64,000 nucleotides of DNA from Streptomyces violaceoruber (GCF_033406955.1 NZ_CP137734.1:3100001-3164000); one strand, 5' to 3'. Numbered from the stretch's first letter, positions 24,267 to 40,272 are shown. Translations and numbers: made by a program. The notes: generated by a model not told the origin, from the letters alone.

Positions 24267-24689
24267 ATGTACGAGCCGATCCGCAGCAAGTCGGTCCACA
24301 GCACGATGGCCGGCACCACCACGGACTTCCCCGGCCGATCCCGGGACGATGAGCTGGACATCCAGCTCGCCGGCCATCTCGCGGCGCTGCTCGCCGTCAC
24401 CGACGAACTGCGCGCGCTGGCGCCCGACACCGGCCTGGACGCCGCCGCCGAGCGGCTGGCCGAGCAGGTGACCCGGCTGCGGGGAGGTCAGGCGCCGGTC
24501 CGGCTGCAGGTCGCCGCCACCCGCCAGGAGCCGCGTCCGGCGGCCCTGCACCGGCGGGCGCACACCCTGGCGGCCCGCGCCCTGGTGGTCGCGGCCTCCC
24601 GCGCCGACACGGCGGTCGCGATCCTGACCGCCGAGCGCATGGACGCGCACTCCGCGGCCCTGGAGCCGCGCCCGCTCGCGTCCCGCTGA
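24267..24689 (+). CDS. small alpha-helical hypothetical protein
   Basis: A 140-residue protein of unknown function. It starts MYEPIRSKSVHSTMAGTTTD and is mostly helical, rich in Ala, Arg and Leu, with no cysteine, membrane helix or signal peptide. No domain was recognised. Its expression signals are more remarkable than its sequence: a palindrome at the likely promoter and a stem that buries AGGAGG. It is monocistronic on the plus strand and followed by a convergent small gene. Confidence 0.65.
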   Translation: MYEPIRSKSVHSTMAGTTTDFPGRSRDDELDIQLAGHLAALLAVTDELRALAPDTGLDAAAERLAEQVTRLRGGQAPVRLQVAATRQEPRPAALHRRAHTLAARALVVAASRADTAVAILTAERMDAHSAALEPRPLASR

Positions 24690-24774
24690 GCCCTCCCGGG
24701 CCCCCGAACGGCCCCGGTCCGCGCGCACCCGCAGCGACGCGCGGACCGGGTGCCACACATCCTCCGTCCGCCGG

Positions 24775-24957
24775 TCAGCCGAAGATCACCGTCAGGACGA
24801 CGAAGACCAGGATGATCGCGAGAACGATCGCCCACACGGGCCAGTTGCCCCGCTGGTGCGGATCCTCCGGACCACCACCGCGCGGGCGGTCCTCCCTCAG
24901 TTGCGGGTCGGGCTCCCGCGGCCGGTCACGCGAGTAGAAGTCACCACCGTCTGCCAT
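24775..24957 (-). CDS. small single-pass membrane protein
   Basis: A 60-residue protein with a charged, Pro/Arg/Asp-rich N-terminal part (MADGGDFYSRDRPREPDPQL) and one C-terminal membrane helix (VWAIVLAIILVFVVLTVIF). The ATG at 24957 has AGGAGGGACC upstream. The longer reading of this frame starts within the leader and is not supported. Tail-anchored topology with the charged part inside the cell is likely. The function is unknown. Confidence 0.75.
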   Translation of the reverse strand: MADGGDFYSRDRPREPDPQLREDRPRGGGPEDPHQRGNWPVWAIVLAIILVFVVLTVIFG

Positions 24958-25147
24958 GGCGGGTCCCTCCTTCCTCTTCCTGTTCTCCGCGGTTCCGGCC
25001 CCTCGGGTACCGCGCGCAGAGCGGCGCATGCCCGTCGCCCACCGGGGCGTTGTCGGTGGGCGCGCCTAGGATCGCCCCGCGTCAAGGTGATCAGGGGCGC
25101 CGGCGGCCCGGCGGCCGGCCCACCGAGCGAGCGGACGGAGAACGCCG

Positions 25148-26548
25148 TTGTCCTCGATACACGACTTCGCGACCTGGGAGCCGTTGCTGCGGCTCGTGCG
25201 GGCGTCCCACCCGGAGCGGCTCGCCGGGCCCGGGGGTCACGTCATGGGGCAGATCGGTCTCGGCGGGTGGAGCGTGCCCGTGCGGCGGCCGCACCCCGCA
25301 CCGGGGCGCGCGTCGCTGGTGGAGGACATGCAGGACGAGTTCTCCGCCGTGGAGGCGGTCCAGGCCGCCCTGAGGGCCCACGGCAGGCAATCCGTGTCGT
25401 TCATGGTCGAGACGCGCGTGGACGGGAGGACCGCGCTCCACGTCGTCGACTCCGGCCCCGCCGTGGAGCACGGCCTCGTCAGCCCCTTCGTCGGGACCCT
25501 GGTGCTGGTCGAGGGGGCGGTCCCCGAGCCCTGGCGGCGGCTGCCCGAAGCGGTGCCGGGGGCGCTCCCGGCACCGTCGGCGGACCCCGCGCTGCTGGAG
25601 CGGACCCTGCGCGAGCGGCTACCCGACGCCGTCGGTGCGACCGAGGCGGAGATCGCCGAGGCTCAGACCCGCCTCGGTGTCACGCTGCCCGACGAGCTCA
25701 AGGCGCTCTACCGCGTGGTCCGGGCACGGTGGCAGGACTGGCGCGGCGACTACGCGGCACAGGAGCGCGTCGTCGACGCGGTCGGCTGTGAGCTGCTCCC
25801 CCTGGACCAGTTGTACGTCGCGGACGCACGGTCCCGCCCGTGCCTGTGGCAGTTCGCCGCCACGGACGCCGCCGTCACCGCACCGGACGCCGCCGTGCAG
25901 GGCCTCGTCGGCTCGCCCGGCTGGATCGCCTTCGGCGACAACGGCGGCGGCGACCGGCTCGCCCTCGACCTGACCCCGGGGCCGGGCGGGCACACCGGGC
26001 AGGTCGTCATGATCGGCCACGAGGACAGCATCGGCGCCGGACTGCTCGCCGAGTCCCTCACCGACATGGTGGTGAACGGCCGGGCGGAGTGGCACCCGGG
26101 CCGGGACTGGGACAGACCGCCGGTGGTCGCCCGGCTGAACGTCCTCGGCGACGACGTGTCGGCCGTCGCCCGTCCCGAGCTGGAGGTACTCGTGCTCGGC
26201 GGGCGGGAGGGCGAGCCGCGCAGCCTCGCCCCGGTCGCCGGACTCCCCCGGCTGCGGACCCTCGACGCCTGCCCGGGCGCGCTCGCCGACCCGCTGGAGA
26301 TCGCCGGGCTGACGCGTCTGGAGTACCTGCGCCTCGGCCCCGAGGAGTGGCGCGTGCTGCTCGACGCGGGCGCCGTCCCCCGGAGTCTGCTGGCGGCCCA
26401 CATCGAGGTGCGGGGCGAACACCACCCGCCGCGGATCATCGCCCTCGCCAACGAGCTCCTGTCCCTGTGGGACCGCCCGCTGATCAGCCGGACGGTCCTG
26501 GAAGGCGACCTGGACACCGACCGGACGGCGCAGGGCGGCGCCCGGTGA
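25148..26548 (+). CDS. SUKH/SMI1-like domain protein 1
   Basis: A 466-residue cytoplasmic protein. Residues about 160-310 resemble a SMI1/KNR4 (SUKH) domain: GATEAEIAEAQTRLGVTLPD followed by ELKALYRVV, and GSPGWIAFGDNGGGDRLALD. SUKH proteins are often immunity proteins against nuclease toxins, but long multi-domain versions occur in Streptomyces without toxins. The N-terminal 150 residues are not recognised and the C-terminal part is leucine-rich (LEVLVLGGREGEPRSLAPVA and LPRLRTLDA), recalling LRR-like repeats. The start is TTG 25148 with GGAG upstream, so an alternative start is possible. It overlaps the next gene by 4 bp. Confidence 0.7.
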   Translation: MSSIHDFATWEPLLRLVRASHPERLAGPGGHVMGQIGLGGWSVPVRRPHPAPGRASLVEDMQDEFSAVEAVQAALRAHGRQSVSFMVETRVDGRTALHVVDSGPAVEHGLVSPFVGTLVLVEGAVPEPWRRLPEAVPGALPAPSADPALLERTLRERLPDAVGATEAEIAEAQTRLGVTLPDELKALYRVVRARWQDWRGDYAAQERVVDAVGCELLPLDQLYVADARSRPCLWQFAATDAAVTAPDAAVQGLVGSPGWIAFGDNGGGDRLALDLTPGPGGHTGQVVMIGHEDSIGAGLLAESLTDMVVNGRAEWHPGRDWDRPPVVARLNVLGDDVSAVARPELEVLVLGGREGEPRSLAPVAGLPRLRTLDACPGALADPLEIAGLTRLEYLRLGPEEWRVLLDAGAVPRSLLAAHIEVRGEHHPPRIIALANELLSLWDRPLISRTVLEGDLDTDRTAQGGAR

Positions 26549-27495
26549 GCGGGGACGGTCTCGAGGGGCTGCTGGCGGCCGTCCACCGGCTGACCGCGCA
26601 GCGCATGGGCCCGCCGGTGTGCGGGACGGCGGGGCACGGCACGGGGCACGTGTGCCTGGTGCCGCCCGCGGGGGCCGGGCTGCCCGGTATCGAGGAAGCG
26701 ATCGGCTCGCGGTTCGGGGAGCCGCTCCGCCTCGTCACCGGCACCACCACCGAGGCGGCGGGCGGGTCGGCCGGGCTGCCGCTCCGCACGCCGTTCGGGG
26801 AGCGGATCGTCGAGATGCGGGCGTGGGCGTACGGGGACCGGTGGATCGGCTGCGGCACGGTGCGCGCCGACGATGCGGACGGTGCCGTCCGGCCCGTGGT
26901 GCTCGTCGCCGAGCGGGCGGACCCCGCGGCAGGGGCGAGCGCGCCCGCGACCTGGGTGGACGGGATCGTCGCCGTCACCGGGTGGGAGACGGCGCGGGCC
27001 CGGGCGGTCGACTGGCCGGCGGTGGAGGCACGGCTCGGGACGCCGCTGCCCGGCGACTACAAGCGGCTCGTCGAGATCTTCGGCGGCGCCGGTGCCTTCG
27101 ACGGCTACCTGCAACTCCAGGTGCCCGACGCGCACGACCGGAGCACGGACCTCGTCCGGCACACCGAGTGGCTCGGGGAGTGGGCCCGCACGCACGGCAG
27201 CCGCCTGTGGGAGCCGTACCCGGTGTATCCGGCTCCCGGCGGGCTGCTGCAGTGGGCGAGCACCGAGCAGGCGGACGGGTTCTACTGGCTCACCGGGGAC
27301 CCCGACCCGGACAGGTGGCCCGTACTGGCGAAGGAGGACGTCCCCGACTCCTGGGAGCGGTTCGACGGTCCGACCGGGGAGTTCGTCCACCGCATGCTCA
27401 CCGAGCCGGACCACCCGTTCTCCACGGCCCGCTGGTTCGACGTCCACTGGTACCAGGACTACGGACCGGCGGCCGCGGACGAGGGCCGGGTCTGA
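26545..27495 (+). CDS. SUKH/SMI1-like domain protein 2
   Basis: A 316-residue protein whose second half matches the SUKH pattern (VDWPAVEARLGTPLPGDYKR followed by LVEIFGGAGAF; GGLLQWASTEQADGFYWLTG). Its N-terminal half is an unassigned domain. GTG 26545 overlaps the stop of the first SUKH gene (GTGA), so the two are coupled. No signal peptide or membrane segment. No toxin gene is adjacent. The pair may be orphan immunity genes or unrelated regulatory proteins. Confidence 0.7.
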   Translation: MSGDGLEGLLAAVHRLTAQRMGPPVCGTAGHGTGHVCLVPPAGAGLPGIEEAIGSRFGEPLRLVTGTTTEAAGGSAGLPLRTPFGERIVEMRAWAYGDRWIGCGTVRADDADGAVRPVVLVAERADPAAGASAPATWVDGIVAVTGWETARARAVDWPAVEARLGTPLPGDYKRLVEIFGGAGAFDGYLQLQVPDAHDRSTDLVRHTEWLGEWARTHGSRLWEPYPVYPAPGGLLQWASTEQADGFYWLTGDPDPDRWPVLAKEDVPDSWERFDGPTGEFVHRMLTEPDHPFSTARWFDVHWYQDYGPAAADEGRV

Positions 27496-27799
27496 CGGCA
27501 CCACCGGCGCCCGGAGGACCGCTCGGAGCGCCGACCGCCGTACCGGCCGCGATGCCGGGCGGGACCGGACGCGCCGAAGGACCGGATCCGGACGCGCCGA
27601 AGGGCCGGCCCGGACGCGCCGAAGGGCCGGGTCCGTCGCACGCCGTTGTGCGGGGACCCGGCCCGAGCGGGGCTTCCCCGCGCTCCGGGGTGCGAAGAGC
27701 TACTGGAGCGCGGGGAGACCCCCTACGTGACCGGCCTTCGTGACGACTTCGCGGGTCAGGGCTAGTCGGACCGGCCACGGAGCTGGGTGGGGACGGTGC
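27496..27799. other. intergenic region with tandem repeats between convergent genes
   Basis: 304 bp without a gene between the SUKH operon and pckG, whose 3' ends meet here. It holds the 23-bp tandem repeats listed separately and a GCGGGG-ctt-CCCCGC hairpin at 27667-27681 that may terminate transcription. No RNA gene was recognised. Confidence 0.55.
27567..27634. repeat. three tandem 22-23-bp repeats
   Basis: Units at 27567-27589, 27590-27611 and 27612-27634 share GGACGCGCCGAAGG and differ mainly in the last six bases. They lie in a convergent intergenic region, so they are not coding. Copy number could vary between strains. Confidence 0.85.
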
Positions 27800-29629
<1,830 letters not shown>

Positions 29630-29889
29630 GATTGCTCCTAGATGAGGGGTTTTTTGTTGGAGGCCCCGTGGGGGCTGCGACCCGGATGCGTGACGTGTGC
29701 CTCGTGGGCGCTCATCCGGTGTCGACCGCACTCATTTGATCATCCGACGTGTGCGCCCATCTGTCCAGAGGGCGTCACAACTGAGCGGAGTGAGGATCGC
29801 CACGTGTCCGGACCGGAGGTGCCCCACCGGGTCTCCCGTGAGACGATGGCCACTCGCCGTTCGTCATACGTCCGTACTGATACGTAACT

Positions 29890-29901
29890 TACGGAACCGT
29901 A
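29890..29901. promoter_or_regulatory. inverted repeat in the promoter of the haemolysin III gene
   Basis: TACGG-aa-CCGTA lies 15 bp before the ATG at 29916, next to -10-like boxes TAGGTA (29900-29905) or TACGAT (29904-29909). With either box, transcription would begin within a few bases of the ATG, and no ribosome site is visible, so the gene may have a leaderless mRNA controlled by a protein bound at this dyad. Confidence 0.45.
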
Positions 29902-29915
29902 GGTACGATGCGCTC

Positions 29916-30620
29916 ATGACTGCGTCCGTCCCCGACGCGCCCAGGGACCTGCCGGCCGGCGGCCGCGGGCCCGTGGCGCTCTCTCTCCCGCATCCGGTCA
30001 AGCCGAAGCTGCGCGGTTGGCTGCATCTCGGCATGTTCCCCGCCGTCCTGGTCGCCGGACTGGTGCTCACCGCCCTCGCCGAGACGTCCGAGGCCCGCAT
30101 AGCCTGCGGTGTCTACGTCCTTACCGCCTGCCTGCTGTTCGGCGTCAGCGCGCTCTACCACCGGGGCGACTGGAGCCCGCGCATGGACGGCGTCCTGCGC
30201 CGCCTCGACCACGCCAACATCTTCCTGATCATCGCGGGCACCTACACCCCGCTCACGATGCTGCTGCTGCCCGGTGCCAAGGGCGAGTGGCTGCTGTGGG
30301 GCATCTGGGCGGCCGCCGCGGCCGGCATCGTCTTCCGCGTCTTCTGGGTCGGCGCCCCACGCTGGCTCTACACCCCGTGCTACCTCGCCATGGGCTGGGC
30401 GGCCGTCTTCTACCTGCCCGAGTTCATGCGGGCCGGCGGCGTCGCCGTCCTGGTCCTGGTGATCGTCGGCGGCCTGCTCTACAGCGCGGGCGGCGTGATC
30501 TACGGCCTCAAGCGCCCCAACCCGTCACCGCGCTGGTTCGGCTTCCACGAGGTGTTCCACTCCTTCACGCTGGCCGCCTTCATCGCGCACTACGTGGGGA
30601 TCTCGCTGGTCGCGTACTAG
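29916..30620 (+). CDS. trhA: haemolysin III/TrhA (PAQR) family membrane protein
   Basis: A 234-residue integral membrane protein with seven helices and the PAQR/HlyIII motifs: VSALYHRGDW, RRLDHANIFLIIAGTYTPLT and the final HEVFHSFTLAAFIAHYV, whose His residues bind a metal. Bacterial relatives affect membrane energetics or lipid homeostasis. Despite the family name, haemolysis is not expected. The cytosolic N-terminal tail of about 35 residues is longer than in E. coli. The homologous gene borders the Mca/GreA region in mycobacteria as well. Confidence 0.92.
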   Translation: MTASVPDAPRDLPAGGRGPVALSLPHPVKPKLRGWLHLGMFPAVLVAGLVLTALAETSEARIACGVYVLTACLLFGVSALYHRGDWSPRMDGVLRRLDHANIFLIIAGTYTPLTMLLLPGAKGEWLLWGIWAAAAAGIVFRVFWVGAPRWLYTPCYLAMGWAAVFYLPEFMRAGGVAVLVLVIVGGLLYSAGGVIYGLKRPNPSPRWFGFHEVFHSFTLAAFIAHYVGISLVAY

Positions 30621-30674
30621 GGGGTGTCGTCGCACGGTCGCCTCTGGGCCGTCGTGTGGCCGACAATGATCCCC

Positions 30675-31382
30675 ATGACCGCCGCACGTTCCGCCCCCTC
30701 CCCCGCCGGGGCCCCGCGGCCGGGCCTGCGGGAGCGGAAGAAGACCAGGACCCGTGAGGCGATCCGCGCCGCGACCTACGGGCTGATCCGTCAGCAGGGG
30801 TACGAGGCCACGACGGTCGAGCAGATCGCCGAGCGCGCCGAAGTGTCGCCGTCGACCGTGCTGCGCTACTTCCCGACCAGGGAGGACATCGTCCTCACGG
30901 ACGAGTACGACCCGGTCATGGCCGCGGAACTCGCCGCCCGGCCCGCGGGGGAACCGTGGTCGGACTCCCTGCGGCACGTGCTGCGCAAGGCCCTCGGTCT
31001 CGGCGCCGGTGAGGAGGCCGAGCTGATCCGGCTGCGGACGCGGCTGCTGGCCGAGGTCCCCGCGGTGCGGGCGCGCATGCTGGAGAACATGTCGGACACC
31101 GGCCGGATGCTCGCCCGCGCCATCGCCGACCGCACCGGTCTCGCCCCGGACGGCCTCGAGGTCAGGATCGTGTCGATGTCCCTGGTCGGCGGCCTGATGG
31201 AGGTCTCCAGGTACTGGGCCGAGCACGACCACGAGGAGAGCCTGGCAGAGCTGGTCGACCGCGCCCTGGACGCCCTGGAGAACGGGCTCCCCGCCCTCCG
31301 GGAAAGCGACCGGGAAAGCGATCGGGAGGGCGACCGGGGAGGCCATCGGGAGGACCGTCGGGAGGGCCCTCGAAAAGACTGA
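30675..31382 (+). CDS. TetR-family regulator with a repeat-encoded charged tail
   Basis: A 235-residue TetR-type regulator. DNA-binding domain at about residues 20-70 (TREAIRAATYGLIRQQGYEA followed by TTVEQIAERAEVSPSTVLRY), then a MftR-like C-terminal domain. The last 25 residues are RESD/REGD/REDR repeats encoded by six 12-bp tandem units at the 3' end. ATG 30675 is preferred. Another ATG lies 9 bp upstream. No ribosome site is evident. Target genes are not obvious. The haemolysin III gene upstream on the same strand and Mut7-C downstream are the nearest candidates. Confidence 0.88.
   Translation: MTAARSAPSPAGAPRPGLRERKKTRTREAIRAATYGLIRQQGYEATTVEQIAERAEVSPSTVLRYFPTREDIVLTDEYDPVMAAELAARPAGEPWSDSLRHVLRKALGLGAGEEAELIRLRTRLLAEVPAVRARMLENMSDTGRMLARAIADRTGLAPDGLEVRIVSMSLVGGLMEVSRYWAEHDHEESLAELVDRALDALENGLPALRESDRESDREGDRGGHREDRREGPRKD
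31299..31370 (+). repeat. six 12-bp tandem repeats inside the TetR gene
   Basis: Units begin at 31299, 31311, 31323, 31335, 31347 and 31359 with consensus CGGGAGGGCGAC. The first two differ at one base, the later ones diverge. Because the unit is a multiple of three, copy changes would lengthen or shorten the charged C-terminal tail without a frameshift. Confidence 0.9.
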
Positions 31383-31415
31383 GGCCCGGACCCGGCCCCG
31401 TGGCATCCTGACCGG

Positions 31416-32144
31416 GTGAACGGTCCCGAGATCCACGTCGAGTTCGCCCCCGAGCTGCACCTGTTCGTCCCGCGCGCCCGCCCCACCGGCGTCGCCGGCG
31501 CGGCCACCGACGGCGTCTCCACCCTCGGCCATCTCGTCGAGTCCCTCGGCGTCCCGCTGACCGAGGTCGGCGCCCTGCTCGTCGACGGCCGCGAGGTGCC
31601 GCCCGGCCACATCCCGGCGGGCGGCGAGTCGGTGCGCGTACGGCCCGTCCGGCACCCCCAGCGGGTTCCCGGCGCTCCCCTGCGGTTCCTGCTCGACGTG
31701 CACCTCGGTACCCTCGCCCGCCGGCTGCGGCTGCTCGGCGTGGACACGGCGTACGAGTCGACGGACCTCGGCGACCCGGCGCTCGCCGCGCTGTCGGCGG
31801 CCGAGAAGCGGGTCCTGCTCAGCCGCGACCGCGGACTGCTGCGCCGCCGCGAGCTGTGGGCCGGCGCCTACGTCTACAGCACCCGCCCCGAGGAGCAGCT
31901 CCAGGAGGTCCTGGACCGGTTCCGGCCCGCGCTCAGCCCCTGGACGCGGTGCACCGCCTGCAACGGACTGCTCAGGACGGCCACCAAGGAAGAGGTGGCG
32001 GAGCAGCTCGAGGGCGGCACCCGGCGCTCGTACGACGTCTTCGCCCAGTGCACCGCGTGCGGCCGCGCCTACTGGCGGGGCGCGCACCACGAGCAACTGG
32101 AGGCGATCGTGGAGCGCGCCGTGAGCAGCACCCGGGACGCGTGA
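31416..32144 (+). CDS. Mut7-C RNase domain protein with ubiquitin-like N-terminus
   Basis: A 242-residue protein joining a ubiquitin/ThiS-like N-terminal domain (about 1-85) with a Mut7-C PIN-fold nuclease domain (RFLLDVHLGTLARRLRLLGV, LLSRDRGLL) and a zinc ribbon (CTACNGLL ... CTACGRAYW). Mut7-C proteins are predicted RNases. The acidic residues Asp of LLDVH and SRDRGL are present. The start is GTG 31416, 34 bp after the TetR stop, without a clear ribosome site. The gene converges on the thioredoxin-domain gene with 10 bp between stops. Confidence 0.9.
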   Translation: MNGPEIHVEFAPELHLFVPRARPTGVAGAATDGVSTLGHLVESLGVPLTEVGALLVDGREVPPGHIPAGGESVRVRPVRHPQRVPGAPLRFLLDVHLGTLARRLRLLGVDTAYESTDLGDPALAALSAAEKRVLLSRDRGLLRRRELWAGAYVYSTRPEEQLQEVLDRFRPALSPWTRCTACNGLLRTATKEEVAEQLEGGTRRSYDVFAQCTACGRAYWRGAHHEQLEAIVERAVSSTRDA

Positions 32145-32154
32145 GCGGGCCGCC

Positions 32155-34197
32155 TCAGCCGGTCGGGGCGACGCCCAGTGCCGTGCGCAGCCGGTCCGGG
32201 TCGGTGGTCGGTGCGTCGCAGGTGAAGTTCCGGCAGACGTAGGCGGCCGGTGCCCCGCCCACCAGGGGCCGGTCGGCGAGCAGCGGGAACTCGTCGCTGC
32301 CCTCGGTCCCGAAGGCGACGACCGCCCCGGGCGCGGTCCCGAGCAGTGCCGTACGGTGCAGCCCGCGCGCGGCGGGGTCGGCCGGGTCCGGGGCGACCAC
32401 GGCGACCTCGCGCGGGCCGTCGAGCAGCGCCTCGGCGGCCGCCAGCCCCCAGCCGATGAAGCGCGGGACGCGCGGGCCGAGCGCCTTCACCACGCCGAGG
32501 GCGCGCTCGGCGGCGGCGCGGTGGGGTGCGGAGCCGGTGTGCGCTGCGTACGAGAGCAGGGCGCCCGCGGCGGCGCTCCAGCCGGACGGGGTGGCGTTGT
32601 CGGTGGGGTCCTGCGGGCGGCGGATCAGCCGCTCGGCGTCGGCCGCGGTGTCGTACAGCGAGCCGGACTCGTCCGTGAAGCGGGTGAGTACGTGGTCGAG
32701 CAGGAAGCCGGCGAAGTCCAGCCAGACGCCCTCCCCGGTGACCGACGCCAGCGCGAGGAAGCCCTCGGCCACGTCGGCGTAGTCCTCCAGCACCCCGGCG
32801 TTGGCTCCGGCCCGGCCGTCCTTGCTGGTGCGGGTGAGCCTGACCTGCTCGTCCAGGTGCAGGCGCACCAGCAGGTCGGCGGCGGCGACGGCGGCCTCGA
32901 CCAGGTCGGGGCGTTCGAAGTAGGCGCCGGTCTCGGCGAGGGCGGCGATCGCCAGGCCGTTCCAGGCGGCGACCACCTTGTCGTCCCGGCCCGGGGCGGG
33001 GCGCCCGTCCCGCGCCGCGAGCAGCCGCTCCCGCACCGACGCGATCCGCGCGGCGTCGAAGACGCTTTCCTGCTGCGGCAGTTGGAGCACGGAGGCGCCG
33101 TGCTCGAAGGTGCCCTCCTGGGTCACGCCGAAGTACTGCGCGGCCAGTTCCGCGTCCTCGGCGCCGAGGACCTCGGTGAGCTGCGCGGGCGTCCACACGT
33201 AGTGGGCGCCCTCCACGTGCTTCCCTGTCCCGTCGTCGCTGTCGGCGTCCAGCGCGGAGGCGAACCCGCCCTCGGCGGTGCGCAGTTCCCGCACCATGAA
33301 GTCGGCGGTCTCCAGCGCGACCCGGCGGGCGAGGTCCGAGCCGGTGGCCCGCCACAGGTGGGCGTACACGCGGCACAGCAGCGCGTTGTCGTACAGCATC
33401 TTCTCGAAGTGCGGCACGACCCACTCGCGGTCCACGGAGTAGCGGGCGAAGCCGCCGCCCAGCTGGTCGTAGATGCCGCCGCGGGCCATCCGCTCGCAGG
33501 TGTCGGCCGCCATCTGGAGCGCGCCCTCGGCGCCGGTGCGGGCGTGGTGGCGCAGCAGGAACTCGATCACCATGGACGGCGGGAACTTCGGCGCCCCGCC
33601 GAACCCGCCGCGCCGCTCGTCGTACTCCCGGGTGAGCCCGAGCAGCGCCTGCCCGAGCTGCTCCTCGCCCGGCGCCTCGGCGTCGCCGTAGGAGATCTCC
33701 CGTCCGGCGAGGTCCCGCACGATCTTCCCGGCGACCTCGTCGACCTCGTCGCGCCGTTCCGCCCAGGCCTGCTGGACGCCCTGGAGCACCTGGCGGAAGG
33801 AGGGCATGCCGTGCCGGGGCTCGGGCGGGAAGTAGGTGCCGAAGTAGAAGGGCTCCGCGTCGGGCGTGAGGAACACGGTCATGGGCCAGCCGCCCTGACC
33901 GGTGGCCGCCTGCACGGCCTCCATGTAGACGGCGTCGACGTCGGGGCGCTCCTCGCGGTCGACCTTGACGCTGACGAAGTGCGAGTTGAGGTACTCGGCG
34001 GTGGGCCCGTCCTCGAACGACTCGTGCGCCATGACGTGGCACCAGTGACACGCGCTGTAGCCGACGCTCAGCAGGACGGGGACGCCGCGCCGCCGGGCTT
34101 CTTCGAACGCCTCGGCCTCCCACGGCCACCAGTCGACCGGGTTCTCCGCGTGCTGGAGGAGGTAGGGGGACGTCGCCTGCGCAAGTCGGTTGGGCAT
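32155..34197 (-). CDS. DUF255 thioredoxin-domain protein (YyaL/SPATA20-like)
   Basis: A 680-residue cytoplasmic protein with an N-terminal thioredoxin-like domain ([20 protein letters not shown], active-site-like CHWC near residues 49-52) followed by a six-hairpin alpha/alpha-barrel typical of carbohydrate-active enzymes. Homologues are conserved from bacteria to humans, with poorly defined function. The ATG at 34197 gives the conserved start [20 protein letters not shown]. Its orthologue in mycobacteria is next to mca, but here the xdh operon and a STAND gene lie in between. Confidence 0.93.
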   Translation of the reverse strand: MPNRLAQATSPYLLQHAENPVDWWPWEAEAFEEARRRGVPVLLSVGYSACHWCHVMAHESFEDGPTAEYLNSHFVSVKVDREERPDVDAVYMEAVQAATGQGGWPMTVFLTPDAEPFYFGTYFPPEPRHGMPSFRQVLQGVQQAWAERRDEVDEVAGKIVRDLAGREISYGDAEAPGEEQLGQALLGLTREYDERRGGFGGAPKFPPSMVIEFLLRHHARTGAEGALQMAADTCERMARGGIYDQLGGGFARYSVDREWVVPHFEKMLYDNALLCRVYAHLWRATGSDLARRVALETADFMVRELRTAEGGFASALDADSDDGTGKHVEGAHYVWTPAQLTEVLGAEDAELAAQYFGVTQEGTFEHGASVLQLPQQESVFDAARIASVRERLLAARDGRPAPGRDDKVVAAWNGLAIAALAETGAYFERPDLVEAAVAAADLLVRLHLDEQVRLTRTSKDGRAGANAGVLEDYADVAEGFLALASVTGEGVWLDFAGFLLDHVLTRFTDESGSLYDTAADAERLIRRPQDPTDNATPSGWSAAAGALLSYAAHTGSAPHRAAAERALGVVKALGPRVPRFIGWGLAAAEALLDGPREVAVVAPDPADPAARGLHRTALLGTAPGAVVAFGTEGSDEFPLLADRPLVGGAPAAYVCRNFTCDAPTTDPDRLRTALGVAPTG

Positions 34198-34292
34198 GCC
34201 TCCATCCTTGCGCACGCGCCGCCGCCCCGCCCATACGCCACGGGTGCAGGGGCGTACGGGTGGGGCGGCCGGAGTCTCGGGGAGGCTTGGGC

Positions 34293-34796
34293 TCAGTAGT
34301 CGACGCGGTCGGTCTTGGCGATCCAGGCGTCGAACGGCTGGGTGCGGTGGGGCAGGTCGAGGTGTTCCACGGTCATGGGCCAGTTCGCCTGCGGGCGCTT
34401 CTCGAACAGGTCGTAGAACTTGCGGTCGTCGAAGCCGGCCACGGCGGCGTCGTGGCGGTCGGCGGAGAAGACGAGGCGGTCGACCCGGGCCCACAGGGCC
34501 GAGGAGAGGCACATCGGGCAGGGCTCGCAGGACGTGACGAGCGTGCAGCCTTCCAGGCTGAACGTGTCGAGCGCCTTGCAGGCGGCGCGGATGGCGCTGA
34601 CCTCGGCGTGCGCGGTGGGGTCGAGGCCGGCGGTCACCTGGTTGTTGCCGAGGGCGACGATCTCACCGCCCTTGGCGATCAGGGCGCCGAAGGGGCCGCC
34701 GCCGTTGCGGACGCTGGTGGTGGCCAGCTCGATGGCCTTGTCCATCCAGGCGCGCTCGAACTCGCGGATGCCGGTTTCGAGGGTGTCGGTCGTCAT
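34293..34796 (-). CDS. guanine deaminase-type nucleoside/base deaminase
   Basis: A 167-residue zinc deaminase of the CDA superfamily. Zinc and proton-shuttle residues are in TAHAEVSAI (His, Glu) and [14 protein letters not shown] (two Cys). The C-terminal part ([20 protein letters not shown]) matches Bacillus-type guanine deaminase GuaD, which converts guanine to xanthine. Lying 192 bp from the xanthine dehydrogenase operon on the same strand, it supplies xanthine to that enzyme, so guanine to urate is the likely pathway. A tRNA adenosine deaminase is less likely because of the C-terminal extension. Confidence 0.88.
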   Translation of the reverse strand: MTTDTLETGIREFERAWMDKAIELATTSVRNGGGPFGALIAKGGEIVALGNNQVTAGLDPTAHAEVSAIRAACKALDTFSLEGCTLVTSCEPCPMCLSSALWARVDRLVFSADRHDAAVAGFDDRKFYDLFEKRPQANWPMTVEHLDLPHRTQPFDAWIAKTDRVDY

Positions 34797-34988
34797 GCGT
34801 GCTCCTTCTTGGGCGGGCAGCGTGCGGGAGTACGGCGTGCGGGCCGGTGCGCTTCACGGGGAGGATGCGTAGGAGCAGTACACAGCTCGCCGACGAGACC
34901 CGGCCAGGGGCCGAATACATGAACTACGGGCAGGCTGCGACCGGTGCTTCGTAGATTCCCACAAGGGCCCGCGAGGGCCCCGGAGGGG

Positions 34989-35810
<822 letters not shown>

Positions 35811-35811
35811 G

Positions 35812-39722
<3,911 letters not shown>

Positions 39723-40272
39723 GTCAGACCTTCAATTCGAATCGGGGCAGGGCGATTCGGGGCAGGTGTATTCATCGTGTTCGCCAATTTCAGGCAGCTT
39801 TCTATGTCCGGACGCGCCGCGCTGGAGAGGCGAGCGCACATCGGCACGCGACAAGGGCATGCCGTGAAGTGGTGAAAGTGAAGGGGAAACCCGGAATGTG
39901 CCACACGGGGGCACAGCGGAACGGCGTGTCAGCAGCCGTGCGCGACCCGGCCCGAAACCCACACGGTGCGGCGGGCGAGGCGACTCAGGTCAGAGTTGGT
40001 GCACATCTGCCGGTCGCCTCCTGTCGGTAGTCATGGGTCTGCTTCCCTCGCAAATTAGTGGCTGCGGTCACCGGGGTCAAGAGCGGAATTCGTCGATTTT
40101 CCCGGCCGGTGCGGACCCCCCTCCCCAGGGTCTCCTCGTCGCAGGACACTTGACCCGCGCACAACCGGGGAAGGACCCGGGGATGGGCCGGAAAGGCCCC
40201 TGGGACGCTTGGGGCCACGGGGGCGCCCGGGGCGACCCGGCAGGACACCGATGCCGCCGGAGGGGGCGCGAC
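39723..40272. other. divergent intergenic region between xdhA and the STAND ATPase gene
   Basis: 550 bp without an accepted gene. Near the xdhA start, TCGGGGCAGG is repeated at 39742-39751 and 39757-39766, a 15-bp period that could be a regulator site. The central part (about 40030-40095) is locally richer in A and T and is the best place for the promoter of the STAND gene. A ribosome site GGAGGGGG is at 40258-40265. The long plus-strand frame through this region lacks coding character. Confidence 0.5.

Noticed and set aside
27640..27760. tRNA-like structure after the SUKH genes
   Set aside because: Several small hairpins are present but there is no GTTCNANNC T-loop, cloverleaf spacing or acceptor stem.
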